A stretch of DNA of 22,500 nucleotides from Pigoraptor vietnamica. Taxonomy: Eukaryota; Opisthokonta; Filasterea. The first letter of the stretch is position 1; every line of letters begins with the position of its first letter. Position numbers and translations under genes: made by a program. The DNA lies in NCBI GenBank assembly GCA_943704525.1, contig CALSCQ010001592.1:35676-58175 (forward strand), written 5' to 3'. Shown piece by piece: positions 1-9,527 of the stretch. The notes below the pieces were generated by a model that searched no databases, was not told the origin of the DNA, and saw only the letters and a list, made by a program, of their open reading frames with translations.

Positions 1-2
1 AT

Positions 3-98
3 TCCGACGAATCGGACGAATCGGAGTCGGACGAGGAGGACGAGTCCGACGAGTCAGAGGAAGCGGCGGAGGGGCACACTCACCCGCGAGAATCTTGA
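3..98 (+). other. Acidic Ser/Asp/Glu-rich open frame at the left edge, possible C-terminus of a plus-strand gene
   Basis: From base 3 the plus strand reads as a run of Ser-Asp-Glu triplets, then a short tail (EEAAEGHTHPRES) and a TGA at 96-98. The repeated amino acids use different synonymous codons (TCC/TCG/TCA, GAA/GAG), which fits a protein tail better than a pure DNA repeat. Against this, the frame ends inside a well supported exon of the minus-strand MCUR1-type gene (84-144), and the stretch lies in that gene's intron 4. It could equally be low-complexity intron DNA, because the minus strand is open as Ser/Asp as well. No family can be named. Confidence 0.25.
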
Positions 99-919
99 TA
101 ATGTCGAGCTTAAGCGACTCCATTTGCATCCGCAGGCCCGCAATCTGAGACAGACACAGCGCGTCAATGCCGCTCACTTTTTACCCACGCACGCACTCGC
201 ACACACGCACGCAGAACTGAACATGAATACACGCAACAAGCACACAAGCCCAGAAGAAGTAGGCACACACACGCACACGCACACGCCCACCACACGTCGC
301 ATGCACGGCAGGGGACACCCACCTCCGTGTCTATCCTGTTGTTGGTGTCCTTGATCTTGTGCTCGATGACGGTCGACTCTTCCTTGAGCCGGCTCTTTTC
401 GAGGCTCAGGTCGAGCTTCACGCCCGCGCGCAGCTTGCTCACCTCGTCCTTGAGCAAGTCCTTCACCTTCTCCACCTCTTGCTGCGCGTTCGGGAAGCAA
501 CGCACAGCAGGAGATAAGGGGCAAGTGAAGAGGGCGACGAGGAGAGGCTGTGTGCGGTGGGGCACGGTGCAATAGATATGGGGATGAAGCACAACACAGG
601 CGAACGACACCAAGCATTAGGCGCACCCGTGCACGCACACGCACGCACACACACGCGTGTGCGCGGGACACCTGCCCCACCTGGCCCTTGAGGCTCTCTG
701 CGCGCAACGTGCCAAACTCGCTCTTCTCGACAATGTGCATCTCTTTCCGAAGGGACGTGAGCTCCGATTGCATCCGCAGGTTAAACTGGTCCAGCTCCGA
801 CTTTGTGACGGTGTTCTGCACGGCGCCGCTTACGCTGCACGCAGTCACCAACGCGAACGGGAAGGAAAAGACGCTGAGTTGTCATAGGTCACGTGCACCC
901 ACGCATGCAGCCACACGCA

Positions 920-961
<42 letters not shown>

Positions 962-1427
962 CACACACACACACACATGCACACATGCACACATGGCACC
1001 CTCATGTCAGAATTCACGCACCCACGCATGTGGCCACACGCACACTCATCTTCGCACACACACGCACACACATGCACACAGGGCACAACCTCCACGCCCA
1101 CCTATCTCCCGTAATCTGCACAAGCGACTCCATGAGCGCCTCCGCCTGCTGCGTCGAGAACCCCTTGGCCTCCAGGTGCCTCACAAGACGATACGTGTCG
1201 AAATGGAACAGCACCACACGCGCGCCGTTGGATGCGCCCGCGTCCCAACGCGCGCCCACAAACTCCGCCTTCTTCTCCCCGAGAGAAGACGCGGTGGCGG
1301 CGACGGGGTTCGATGCGCCATTCGAGTACGCGCGGTTGGGGCGCACCGCGGTCGCAGTTTCTCTCAAAAGGCGCACGTTGTGCAGAGTGTTTTGTCGCAT
1401 CCGCGACGCGGCCAGTCGTGCCGCCAT
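84..1427 (-). CDS. MCUR1/CCDC90B: MCUR1/CCDC90-family (DUF1640) mitochondrial inner-membrane coiled-coil protein, C-terminus outside the window
   Basis: Exons on the minus strand: 1427-1102, 834-681, 481-323, 144-84, with at least one more beyond base 1. The 233 visible residues begin with an Arg-rich, acid-free stretch (MAARLAASRMRQNTLHNVR) typical of a mitochondrial presequence. The DUF1640 hallmark follows in exon 1 (FDTYRLVRHLEAKGFS, then QAEALMESL). The coiled-coil core (EKSEFGTLRAES; LDLSLEKSRLKEE; RIDTEV then IAGLRMQMESLKLDIIKIL) lines up with human MCUR1/CCDC90B without gaps. The family sits in the inner membrane and is linked to calcium-uniporter regulation and respiratory-chain assembly; yeast Fmp32 is related. 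The transmembrane segment normally found after the last coil is not in the window. Exon 2 has two in-frame donors 9 nt apart. The ATG context is good (AATATGGCG). The family call is firm; the exact orthologue (MCUR1 or CCDC90B) is not resolvable. Confidence 0.88.
180..300. repeat. CA-rich tract in MCUR1-type intron 3
   Basis: Imperfect (CA)n/(GCAC)n sequence fills most of the intron between exons 3 and 4. On the gene's sense strand it reads TG-rich. Confidence 0.7.
911..1085. repeat. (CA)n microsatellite in MCUR1-type intron 1
   Basis: Nearly pure CA run at about 922-960, then CA/TGCACA mixtures to about 1085. It is TG-rich on the sense strand of the minus-strand gene. Six-frame open frames here (Thr-His or Cys-Val repeats) are artefacts of the repeat. 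Confidence 0.9.
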
Positions 1428-1657
1428 ATTCGCGCGAGAAGAGCGTCTGCGTGCGCACTCTGCCGCGTCGACACAGCCGAGGCTTTTCGAGAGAGACCAA
1501 GGGCTGAAATGGCGTTAAAACTTGGCACAATTGTGGATAACAGTCTGCGGGCCCGGCAGAGATGAGAAACACACGCACTCAAATTTGGCGGGTGTTACGC
1601 GTTACATCTGTTTTGTTGCGATGAGGGCCACGCACGCGCAAGCACTGTATTCACATC
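1428..1657. other. Intergenic gap between gamma-SNAP stop and MCUR1-type start
   Basis: The 230-bp gap must hold the 3' UTR of the upstream gamma-SNAP gene and the promoter of the MCUR1-type gene, both transcribed leftward. An E2F-like TTTGGCGGG lies near 1584. No TATA box, RNA gene or further coding sequence was recognised. Confidence 0.5.
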
Positions 1658-3958
1658 TCACAACACGGACGGCTCCTCGTCGTACATGGGCTCGGCGGGC
1701 GCAGGAGCAGGCGCGGGCACGGGTGCGGGAGCGGGTGCTGCGGCCATAGGGGCTGGGGCGGGGGTGGGCGCGGCGGGCGAAGGGGCCGCGTGCGAAGACG
1801 GTTGGGGAGCGGCACTCCGCGCGGGTTGCGAGGCGGGCGCTGCGGCGGCGGGTGCAGCGGCAGTCCTCTGGACGGGCTCTGCGCGCCGCACGACCGACGG
1901 TTGGGATGACGACGACGACTTGAAAGCGGTGCTGCCACCGCGCATGTTGCGCGCGAGCTTCGTCACCTGTGAGGGGAGAAAGAGACGTCGGATCGGCTTA
2001 AAACATAGACGTGTGCCATCGACTCCATGACAGAGAGTGAGGCCTGAGATGGAATGCGACACCATGAACTACTACGTGGGCCACTGTTGGCGAGAAAGAC
2101 AAATGTATCGACATTCCTCACACGAATGCAACAACTTTCCATCTTACAAACGCATTCAATCGCTAACCACCCAAACTGCACCATACCTCGACGTCCAGGT
2201 GGGAGAAGATCTGCGACGAGACGCACGCGCGGAAGGCGTCGTCGTCGTGCGAGTTGAACGAGGTGAGAAGGGTGTCCACGGCACGCGCGTGCTCCGAGTT
2301 CGCGAACTGCGGCGTCTCCCTGCGGAGCGAAGCGTGCCGCGACATATGAGTGGGAGTGATAGCCGGCACGTTGCCACTGACGCGAGACTGAAATGTGTGG
2401 GAACAAAAGCAAGCACACAACACACAACGGCGCGCGCACGTGATGACGCTCAACACAGAGCACCCGCGCACATAAGCGGGTTAATACACGGAACCGCCTT
2501 CCACGGATGTAACTGACAGCCACACGACGCAAGGCACAACAGCCACGCATGGCAGGCCCAACTCTCAGAGGGGCAGCTCCACCCACTGGATAAACTCGTC
2601 GTACGCCCTCTCGGCCGCGATGAACTCGTCGGCGGCGAGGTGAATGACGATGACGGAGAGGTATGTGGGGAAGACGTTGTGCATCTGATTGACCCTCTTG
2701 TACAGGCGCACCTGCCCGCGAAGCACCTGGATCGCACGGTCGAAGCTGCGTGGGGCGGTGGAGACGGGGGAGGGGGAGAAGACGCTGAGCGAACGTGGTG
2801 ACGCGTGCCTTCCACTCGCGCGCACAAGCTATAAAAAGACCTTCCCTTTACATGCCATGCACGCACTCAATTCTGGGCATGCAAAGAAGTGCCGAGTATG
2901 CGATGGAACACGCACGCGGCACGGACGAGACGTTGCGTGCGAGGACGCACACGGAATCCCAAGCACACGCGATGGAACAGGGGCATGCACGGACGCAGAC
3001 TGAACACTCACAGGCGCTTCTTGAGGAGAAGGCCAATGGCGCGCCTGAAGTTCTCAAAGCACTCGCGCTCCTTGCCGTCGATCTCCCACATGTCCGCGGC
3101 GCTGAGGAAGAAGTCAACCGCCTTCTCCTCCTGTCCGCACTCGACCATGCCCCTGGGGATTGGGGAATGATGTTGGATCAGCTCATATCACAGACGGGTG
3201 TCCATCGACCCCACTCTTCGAAGAGAGAGTGAGAGGGAAAGAGGGAAGAGGAGGGCACATGGGTGTGGGCGTAAGAAGCGAGGCGTTGAAGGCACGGCGT
3301 GGAAGTCACACACAGACCACACACAGTCAGGAATGCAGGAGGACAGCAACACGCACTTTCCGGCCTTCTCGGCGCAGTGACCCGCGCTGTCGGGCTTGCC
3401 GTCCTCGCGATATAGCGCAACGGCCTCTGCAAAGTAATTGGCGGCCTCCGTCGACTGCTTCATATCCTTCGCGAGCATCGCCGCGTTGTCGAGGCTCTTG
3501 GCGGCGTGGAATATGCTGCGAGAGAGAGTGCGCGGACACGTGTGACGAGAATGGCTGGGGACACACATGTACAGTATATGTTTTGTGTGTGTGTGTGTGT
3601 GTGTGTGGTGTGGTGTGTGTGTGTGCGTGTGTGGCTGTGTGAAGACTCACGCTTTGGCCTTATAGTGCGCATTCGACGCCTTTCGGTACGTTTCCTTCGC
3701 CTTCTCAAGGTTCTTTGCGACCTTGTAGAGGTTGGCTGTTGCGATAAAAAATGCACACATGAATGAGCGAGTCGGGTGAAGGGTGCAGGATGCCAATCAT
3801 CTGGCACCAGTGTGTCTAGCGAGAAGCAAGTCGCTGACAAAAGGGTTTGACGCGGCGCAACACAAACCGGCCTTGTCGAGCAGCGGCGCAGCGCCCTCCC
3901 AGTCCTGGGACCACCGGAACATGGTCTTCTGACACCTGCGCCGCACACACACACCACA

Positions 3959-3997
<39 letters not shown>

Positions 3998-4146
3998 ACG
4001 TACAGAAAGTGACGGACGAGTGTGAACACTCCAACACGCCTCTTCCTCATTCGCAGTCGCACACACACACTGCCACATGCCCACAATTTCTCGGCCTCTG
4101 CGACGAGCGCGTTCGCCTCCTTGATCTTCGCCTCCATCTGCGCCAT
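1658..4146 (-). CDS. NAPG: Gamma-SNAP (NSF attachment protein gamma)
   Basis: Eight exons, minus strand: 4146-4085, 3935-3868, 3735-3651, 3515-3357, 3152-3012, 2745-2587, 2319-2187, 1966-1658. Phases close exactly to give 371 residues. SNAPs recruit the NSF ATPase to SNARE complexes for disassembly after membrane fusion and act on the cytosolic face of membranes. The helical TPR-like array follows gamma-SNAP throughout: IFHAAKSLDNAAMLAKD, YFAEAVALYREDGKPDSAG, CGQEEKAVDFFLSAADMWE, FDRAIQVLRGQVRLYK, ADEFIAAERAYDEF and PQFANSEHARAVDTLL match human NAPG segment by segment, including its SEDCAALEQLL region. The C-terminus is unusual: after VTKLARNMRGG comes about 65 residues of Ser then Pro/Ala-rich sequence, ending in an acidic YDEEPSVL. 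Human NAPG has only a short tail. The start ATG is the first in frame and gives a family-length N-terminus (MAQMEAKIKEANALVAEAEKL). Confidence 0.95.
3578..3638. repeat. (TG)n tract in gamma-SNAP intron 3
   Basis: A (TG)n run with a TGGTGTGG interruption. On the gene's sense strand it reads CA, the opposite polarity to most tracts in this window. Confidence 0.85.
3942..3992. repeat. (CA)n tract in gamma-SNAP intron 1
   Basis: CA run with CCACACCA interruptions directly beside the exon 2 acceptor. TG-rich on the sense strand. Confidence 0.85.
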
Positions 4147-4922
4147 TGTTGCGACCCAATCGCCACGCGCACGAAGCACGGCGAAACTTGCACAGACACA
4201 GCTACCGCAAGTCAAGAGAGAGAGAAAGAGATCGCTCTATCCCCTCGGCGTCCCAAAAACCAGGCTACGCGACAGTGAAAGATTACGAGAGCACAGCAAG
4301 TACATCGTCAGCAGCGCAATAAACGGTTGTGCCACGGCTTTGCATCTCGTGGTCACGTGGTCTGAGTGTAACAATGTAACATCCAGAAGGCGTCACTATG
4401 ACGACCCTCCTACCACCCCCTCTTAGGCCCCCTTGTGGTCCACGCGATAGTCATGGGGTCAAGGGGGGCTAAGAGGGGGTCGTCCATTTTTCTTGGCCAG
4501 ACGAGCAAGAGGCATCCGACTGGCGCGCATGTGCACACACACAGCAACCATTCACACTCACCGTCACTTTCTCCTTTACGCATTCAATCGGACTGCGATT
4601 CTGCACGCGCGCGCACACACACCCTCGCGACAACGAGGGCTGTACAGCGCTGCAAGGGGGCGCTTTTCACTTAAGCCTGTCGAAAATTTCAGTTTCGGTT
4701 GGCCTGACTGCACGCGCCTTGCGCTCGATCTACGCGTCGGTCGCTCCTCGTAGCAGTCGCCTCGTTCAACGCCGCTTCTTCAACGGATTTGCGAGACGGG
4801 CACAGGGCGCTGTTGCAGTTCAGGAGGGTGATCTAGCCGCTGCGTGGGCCGGCTGGGCAAGCGGCGGCGAATCGACGCACGGTCGCCGGCGGCCTCGGCG
4901 GCGCGTCGTGGAGAGCGTGAGA
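4147..4922. promoter_or_regulatory. Divergent promoter region between gamma-SNAP and CK2 alpha
   Basis: This 776-bp gap separates two genes transcribed away from each other, so it should hold both promoters and 5' UTRs. It contains a CACGTG E-box in a GTCACGTGG context (4354-4359) and a G/C-rich inverted repeat (4400-4484, listed separately). Near the CK2 side the frame is open for at least 68 codons upstream of the CK2 ATG but contains no ATG. No clear TATA box or other gene was recognised. Confidence 0.55.
4400..4484. repeat. Imperfect inverted repeat, C-rich and G-rich arms
   Basis: The left arm at 4416-4435 (CCCCCTCTTAGGCCCCCTTG) is complementary in 19 of 20 positions to the right arm at 4460-4479. 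Pairing resumes with GACGACC (4400-4406) against the end of the right arm (GGTCGTC, to 4484) if about 9 bases on the left are looped out. The loop is about 24 bases. No transposase or target-site duplication was recognised. It could be a hairpin, a paired binding site or a remnant of a small non-autonomous element. Confidence 0.7.
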
Positions 4923-7103
4923 ATGGGGGAGGTCAGCAAAGCTCGCGTGTATGCGGACGCGAACGTGTATCGCCCGCGGGAGTATTGGGACTACGAGACG
5001 TACGAGGTTGAATGGAAGTGGGTGGCCTGCGCACGGAAGTTGCCTTGTCACGCGAACGTAGATGCACTTTTCCCGACCTTCACGTGGCGTTACGACACAC
5101 ACGCGTGCACGTTGTTTGTCGTTTGCGGCCCCCTTTATACCCTGCGTCGACTTACGCGTCTCCACTTGCTTTGTTTGCGGCAGCACACCGGAGAAGTATG
5201 AGATTGTGCGAAAAGTGGGGCGCGGCAAGTACAGCGAGGTGTTCCAGGGCATCAACGTCGCCGCGAACGAGCCGTGCATCATCAAGATTCTCAAGCCTGT
5301 CAAGAAGAAGAAGATTAAGCGCGAGATTAAGATCCTCCAGAACCTCGCGGGAGGCGTCAATGTCATCGGACTGCTCGACGTCGTGCGGGACCCCATTGTG
5401 GGTGTGCGGCGCTGTTGGTTTGCACTCGCGGGCATTCGATGTTTTGTTTGCGTGCATGAGTGCGCGACTGTTGAGGGCTGCGTGCGTGCATGTGCGTGCG
5501 TCTGCGCAGACCATTTGCAATGCCAGTGCCATGCGCGCTTGCTGACCTCGCATCTCGCTTGTTCTCACAGTCGAAAGTGCCGTCGCTCGTGTTTGAGTAT
5601 GTGAACAACACGGATTTCAAGGTCCTCTACCCGACACTTGGCGACTACGACATCCGCTACTACATTTACGAGCTCCTCAAGGTGCGCGTGTGTGCACGTG
5701 CGTGTGTACATGGCGTGTGTGGGTCTGTGCCTGTGTGTGCGTGTGTACGTGCGTAAGTACGCGAGGCGTTTGTTGTTTCGGCTGTCCTAATGGCCGTTTC
5801 GGACAGGCGCTCGATTTCTGCCACTCGCGCGGCATCATGCACCGCGATGTCAAGCCGCACAATGTTATGATTGACCATCAGAAGCGAAAGGTGCGTGCGA
5901 CGTCCAAGGGGTCGAATGTGTTGGAAGAGGGGGACATGGTGTGCAGATGTGCGTGCACGCCTTTTGTTTGCGCCACGCACGCACCTCCACTATGCATTGC
6001 GGAACTCAAACGTCCATAGCATAGCAACACACGCGCACACGCACACTCACACCATCCCACAACAGCACATAGTCTCTCACTTGGGCCGCTTCCTCTAGCC
6101 TTTGTCGGCTTGGTTTAGTGCCGCTCGTTTTGTCCGGCACACGTCATGTTGACGACACTGTCAATTGTGTGTCACAGCTGCGCCTCATCGACTGGGGCCT
6201 GGCGGAGTTTTACCACCCCGGACGCGAGTACAACGTGCGCGTGGCCTCGCGTTACTTTAAGGGCCCCGAACTCCTCGTCGACTTCCAAGAGTACGACTAC
6301 TCGCTCGACATGTGGAGCCTCGGGTGCATGTTTGCCAGCATGGTGAGTGGGGATGGCGCTCTCTGTGTGCCTGTGGGCGTGAGAGCGTGCATGTGTGCGT
6401 GAGTGCGGAGTGAGGGCGTGAAGGAGTGCGCAATTTGTTTGTTGTGTGAGAGTGTGTTGTTGTTTGCGTGAGTCTGATGGCATGGGCTGTCTCAGATTTT
6501 CAAGAAGGAGCCCTTCTTCCACGGCCACGACAACTACGACCAGGTGCATGCCTGCTCCGTGCTGCGTTTTAAGCTTCCTGTCAAGCCATCTCGTTTCCAT
6601 GAATGTGCTTGCTTTTGTCTCTGTTCAAAACGGGGCGTCGCACTCACACGCCCTCCCCTCTTCGTCCTCCCCTTGCAGCTGGTGAAGATCACGCGGGTTC
6701 TCGGCACGGACGAGCTCTTCAATTACCTCGAAAAGTACAACATTGACCTCGACCCGTACTATGACGACGTGCTCGGAAGGTGCGTCCTCCCACCTGTTGG
6801 ATCCTCGTTCTTTCTCTCCTTGGTGTCCGTTGTCGGCTCGTAGCTTGCTTGCGACTCTAGTTTGTGTTATCTCACCGTATCGTCGTCTTCACGCACGCAG
6901 GCACACGCGCAAGACGTGGACGCGCTTCATTACGAACGAGAACCAGCACCTTGCAGTTCCCGAGGCGATCGACTTCCTCGACCGACTGCTGCGTTACGAT
7001 CACCAGGAGCGTCTCACGGCCAAGGAGGCCATGGACCACCCGTACTTCGGTGCGTCGCGCTGTAAGACTTCATGCTGCCTGTTTGGATTCGGCGTGTGCG
7101 TGT

Positions 7104-7134
<31 letters not shown>

Positions 7135-7137
7135 TGT

Positions 7138-7188
<51 letters not shown>

Positions 7189-7308
7189 GTCGAGCACTTG
7201 TGCAACCGCCCTTTAATGGTATTGTCGCAGTGCTGTGGGTTTTGTGGCTCAGTGCGCATTCTTCTTGCAGAGCCCGTGCGGCGACGCGAGGGCGCTGGTG
7301 CGCAGTAG
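4923..7308 (+). CDS. CSNK2A1: Casein kinase 2 catalytic subunit alpha
   Basis: Nine exons: 4923-5017, 5184-5397, 5571-5681, 5807-5890, 6178-6342, 6496-6543, 6679-6779, 6901-7049, 7271-7308; 334 residues. CK2 is a constitutively active acidophilic Ser/Thr kinase in nucleus and cytosol, normally bound to a beta-subunit dimer. All hallmarks are intact. The N-terminus ([21 protein letters not shown]) packs the activation segment. Others are the glycine loop GRGKYSEVF (44-52), catalytic Lys66 and the CK2-specific basic cluster [15 protein letters not shown]. The catalytic loop is HRDVKPHN (Asp154), the metal-binding motif is DWG (Asp173) in place of DFG, and GPELLVD follows. Numbering is two less than human. 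The C-terminus is short ([16 protein letters not shown]), unlike the long Pro-rich tail of vertebrate alpha. The chosen ATG has an A at -3. The frame upstream is open but offers only non-ATG starts. Confidence 0.98.
7099..7187. repeat. (TG)n microsatellite in CK2 alpha intron 8
   Basis: Almost pure TG repeat in two blocks separated by TATGTTGTGTATG. Sense-strand TG polarity. Confidence 0.95.
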
Positions 7309-7708
7309 AGCGTTCCGAAGAAAACACGAGCTTGGGTGCTGGCGTGCGTCTTCGCGTGTGCGTTTGTGTGCGCTGCGTTGCTGAAGGATGAACAAGCGTG
7401 GAATCTCATTTTCTGTGTTGGACTCGGCCAGTGTCAGGAGGGACACTATTCGCGCGGTTGGCGGGATGGTGGTCTTCGGGACAATCGGCAAAGAGGCACT
7501 TCATTTCAAATGTTGCCACAGTAGTATGTACAATAGAAGACCCTTCACCGACTAACATACGAGCCACGGCCAGAAGGCTACGCCAAGGCTCGATACAGAA
7601 GCGCGAAACAGACACAAAACAACGCAAGCATTTTCAGACGGACGCGCACGCGAGCAACGCGGCGAGAACAAGGGACGACAAGCGCAACGCAATGTGGAAC
7701 GCGCCAAG
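7309..7708. other. Convergent intergenic region between CK2 alpha and UBE2C
   Basis: This 400-bp tail-to-tail gap should contain both 3' UTRs. I found no AATAAA hexamer on either strand, no RNA gene and no convincing coding sequence. Confidence 0.5.
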
Positions 7709-8530
7709 TTACTTGCGCGTGTCGTCGGCGTAGCGCTTCAGCAGCGTCTTCTTGTACTCTGAGTGTGAAGGCATATTTGTAAGCATTTCAACACAAACGC
7801 AAACGCACATGCACGCGTGCACACACGCAAGCGTACAAACGAAGACAAGAGTGCATTCTCACCGTCCTGGTTGGACCATAGCGTCGCCGCGGCGCTGTTA
7901 AGCGGGCTGTCGATGTTGGGCTCTGTATATTATAATAAAAGTGTAAGCACCACATGCGCAGTGCACACACACACACAGACACGCAAGCAGGCATCCCGAC
8001 TCACCGCCAAGGAGCGACTGGATCGAAATGAGAACGGTGCGCACGTCCAAGAGAGCCGACCACTTCTCCTGTGGGTCGCGAGAGAACGGAAGGTAAAACA
8101 CAAGTTGAATATGAGTTGCTGTGCGTGCGTGCGTGTGCGTGCGTGTGCAGAAATCTGAAACAAACACACAGGAACAAAAGAGAAGACAATGCGGGATGTA
8201 CTGACACCAACAAAAATCACCGACACAAATGTGAGGTCAAGCGAACCTTGAGAATGTCGAGGCAGATGTTGCCGTGCTGGTCGACGTTCGGGTGGAAGCA
8301 GGGCGTCTCGAAGCGGACGGTGGGCGCGGCGTAAGGGTAGCTCGCCGGGAACTTCAGGGAAAGCTTGTACGAGAGACCCTCATACACCTGCGCGTGAGCA
8401 CGTGTGCGGCATCAGCAAGTGTCTGTGGTACCAGCAAACGTTACAAAGTAGAAGGCCAGACAACAAAGGCGCAAGGGAGTACACCCGCCGTGCGGGGAAA
8501 AACAGATCAGATATTGCGACACGCGTGTCA

Positions 8531-8582
<52 letters not shown>

Positions 8583-9128
8583 CACACACACACGCACACG
8601 CAGACACGCGCGGCGCGCGCACACACATACACACACACAACACCCCCACCGTGCCGACACCACCCGTGATGGTCCCAATCCAGCTAAAGAGGTTGTCGCC
8701 TTCGGGAAACGCCGAGACGCCATTGTCGCCGCTCATCTATTTTTTGCGAGAAGAAAGGTAGGGCGGGTGCAGGCGACCGTTGTGTTAACAAAGCGTAACA
8801 AGCACCAGGCACGAGGACGAGTGAACAACAACTCTCCAACAATTCTCACAAGCTTTTTCGAAAGCGAAGACGAGAAAGAGCAAGGCTCTGACAGTTACAT
8901 TAGCGCCGAGGCCAAACGTACCATAAGGGACATAAGCTCTTGCTGGAGTCTGCGTTGCAATCAGAAAAACTAAATGGACCGCCAACAGAGACAACTGACG
9001 CAATTGGCTGCGCAGCAAAGCACGCACCGTCGCGTTACGGCGTGGCCCTCGGCAGCACCGCCGGTGTTGGAAAGCTTGGGATTCGCCGCCGTCGAAGAGT
9101 GGACGGACGGGTTGACGTTTTGGGCCAT
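7709..9128 (-). CDS. UBE2C: Ubiquitin-conjugating enzyme E2 C (APC/C E2, UbcH10-type)
   Basis: Seven exons, minus strand: 9128-9028, 8949-8922, 8736-8650, 8387-8247, 8068-8005, 7922-7863, 7758-7709; 176 residues (human 179). UBE2C passes ubiquitin from E1 to substrates of the anaphase-promoting complex and starts chains on mitotic cyclins and securin. Helix 1 reads [18 protein letters not shown], nearly identical to the human APC/C-binding helix. The core has [36 protein letters not shown] (104-106) and catalytic Cys114 in [10 protein letters not shown], followed by [20 protein letters not shown] and EPNIDSPLN. The Cys number equals human. The N-terminal extension ([12 protein letters not shown]...) is Ser/Ala/Asn-rich and variable, as in the family. 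Exon 2 is a 28-nt microexon (acceptor ACGCAG, donor GTACGT) encoding the heart of helix 1. Without it the protein would lack that helix. Confidence 0.96.
8535..8642. repeat. (CA)n microsatellite in UBE2C intron 3
   Basis: CA repeat with CGCACA interruptions, placed directly next to the donor of exon 3. TG polarity on the sense strand. Confidence 0.95.
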
Positions 9129-9527
9129 CTTCGCCAATCGCGCGCGCGCGTCGTTTGTTGCGAACTGATGCCTCGGGAAAAAAAAGAAACACAAAAAACG
9201 GCAGCAAAGCGCCGATAGCAGCCTCACACGCGGCCTAATATGGCACACCAAAAACGTATGGGCTTTGCAAGGGGAAAGACGAGGTGAAAGGAGGAGCGTG
9301 GACGCTTTTTGGCAAAGCAGACGCTTCTTTGACGCTCTCCGTCGTCAACGAAAGACAAATTTGAAAATTCAAAACGCCCTATCACGTGACCACGACATCC
9401 GGGGTTGGCACACGTCCCAGCTGACGCGCACATGCGAGCATCTCGGTGGCACAACAAACGACAATGCCCCGAACACACGACCTCACGAGTGCGCGCCTTG
9501 CGAGGAGCGCCACTTATTCTTTCTATA
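9129..9527. promoter_or_regulatory. Divergent promoter region between UBE2C and RNF113/Cwc24
   Basis: This 399-bp head-to-head gap carries a palindromic E-box TCACGTGA (9382-9389). Just beside it is a palindrome TTTGAA-AA-TTCAAA (9360-9373), whose arms match the animal CHR cell-cycle element core TTTGAA. No TATA box was seen. The motif matches are visible in sequence; any function is inferred. Confidence 0.5.
9360..9373. promoter_or_regulatory. Palindromic TTTGAA/TTCAAA (CHR-like) element
   Basis: Two inverted TTTGAA half-sites are separated by AA, about 230 bp upstream of the UBE2C ATG. In animals TTTGAA is the cell-cycle homology region read by the MuvB complexes at G2/M genes, UBE2C among them. 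Whether this lineage uses it is unknown. Confidence 0.3.

Noticed and set aside
4719-4922. CK2 alpha starting at 4719
   Set aside because: The codon is TTG. The first ATG in frame is 4923 and gives the canonical N-terminus.
8650-8736. ATG at 8736 (MSGDNG) as the UBE2C start
   Set aside because: It would remove helix 1 of the E2 fold. TAG precedes it in frame and serves as the splice acceptor.
8950-9027. A 20-nt intron (GTGCGT...GCAG, 9027-9008) joining UBE2C exon 1 to QLRQLSLL
   Set aside because: Too short to splice, and the product does not match. The microexon at 8949-8922 restores the exact family sequence with a 78-nt intron.
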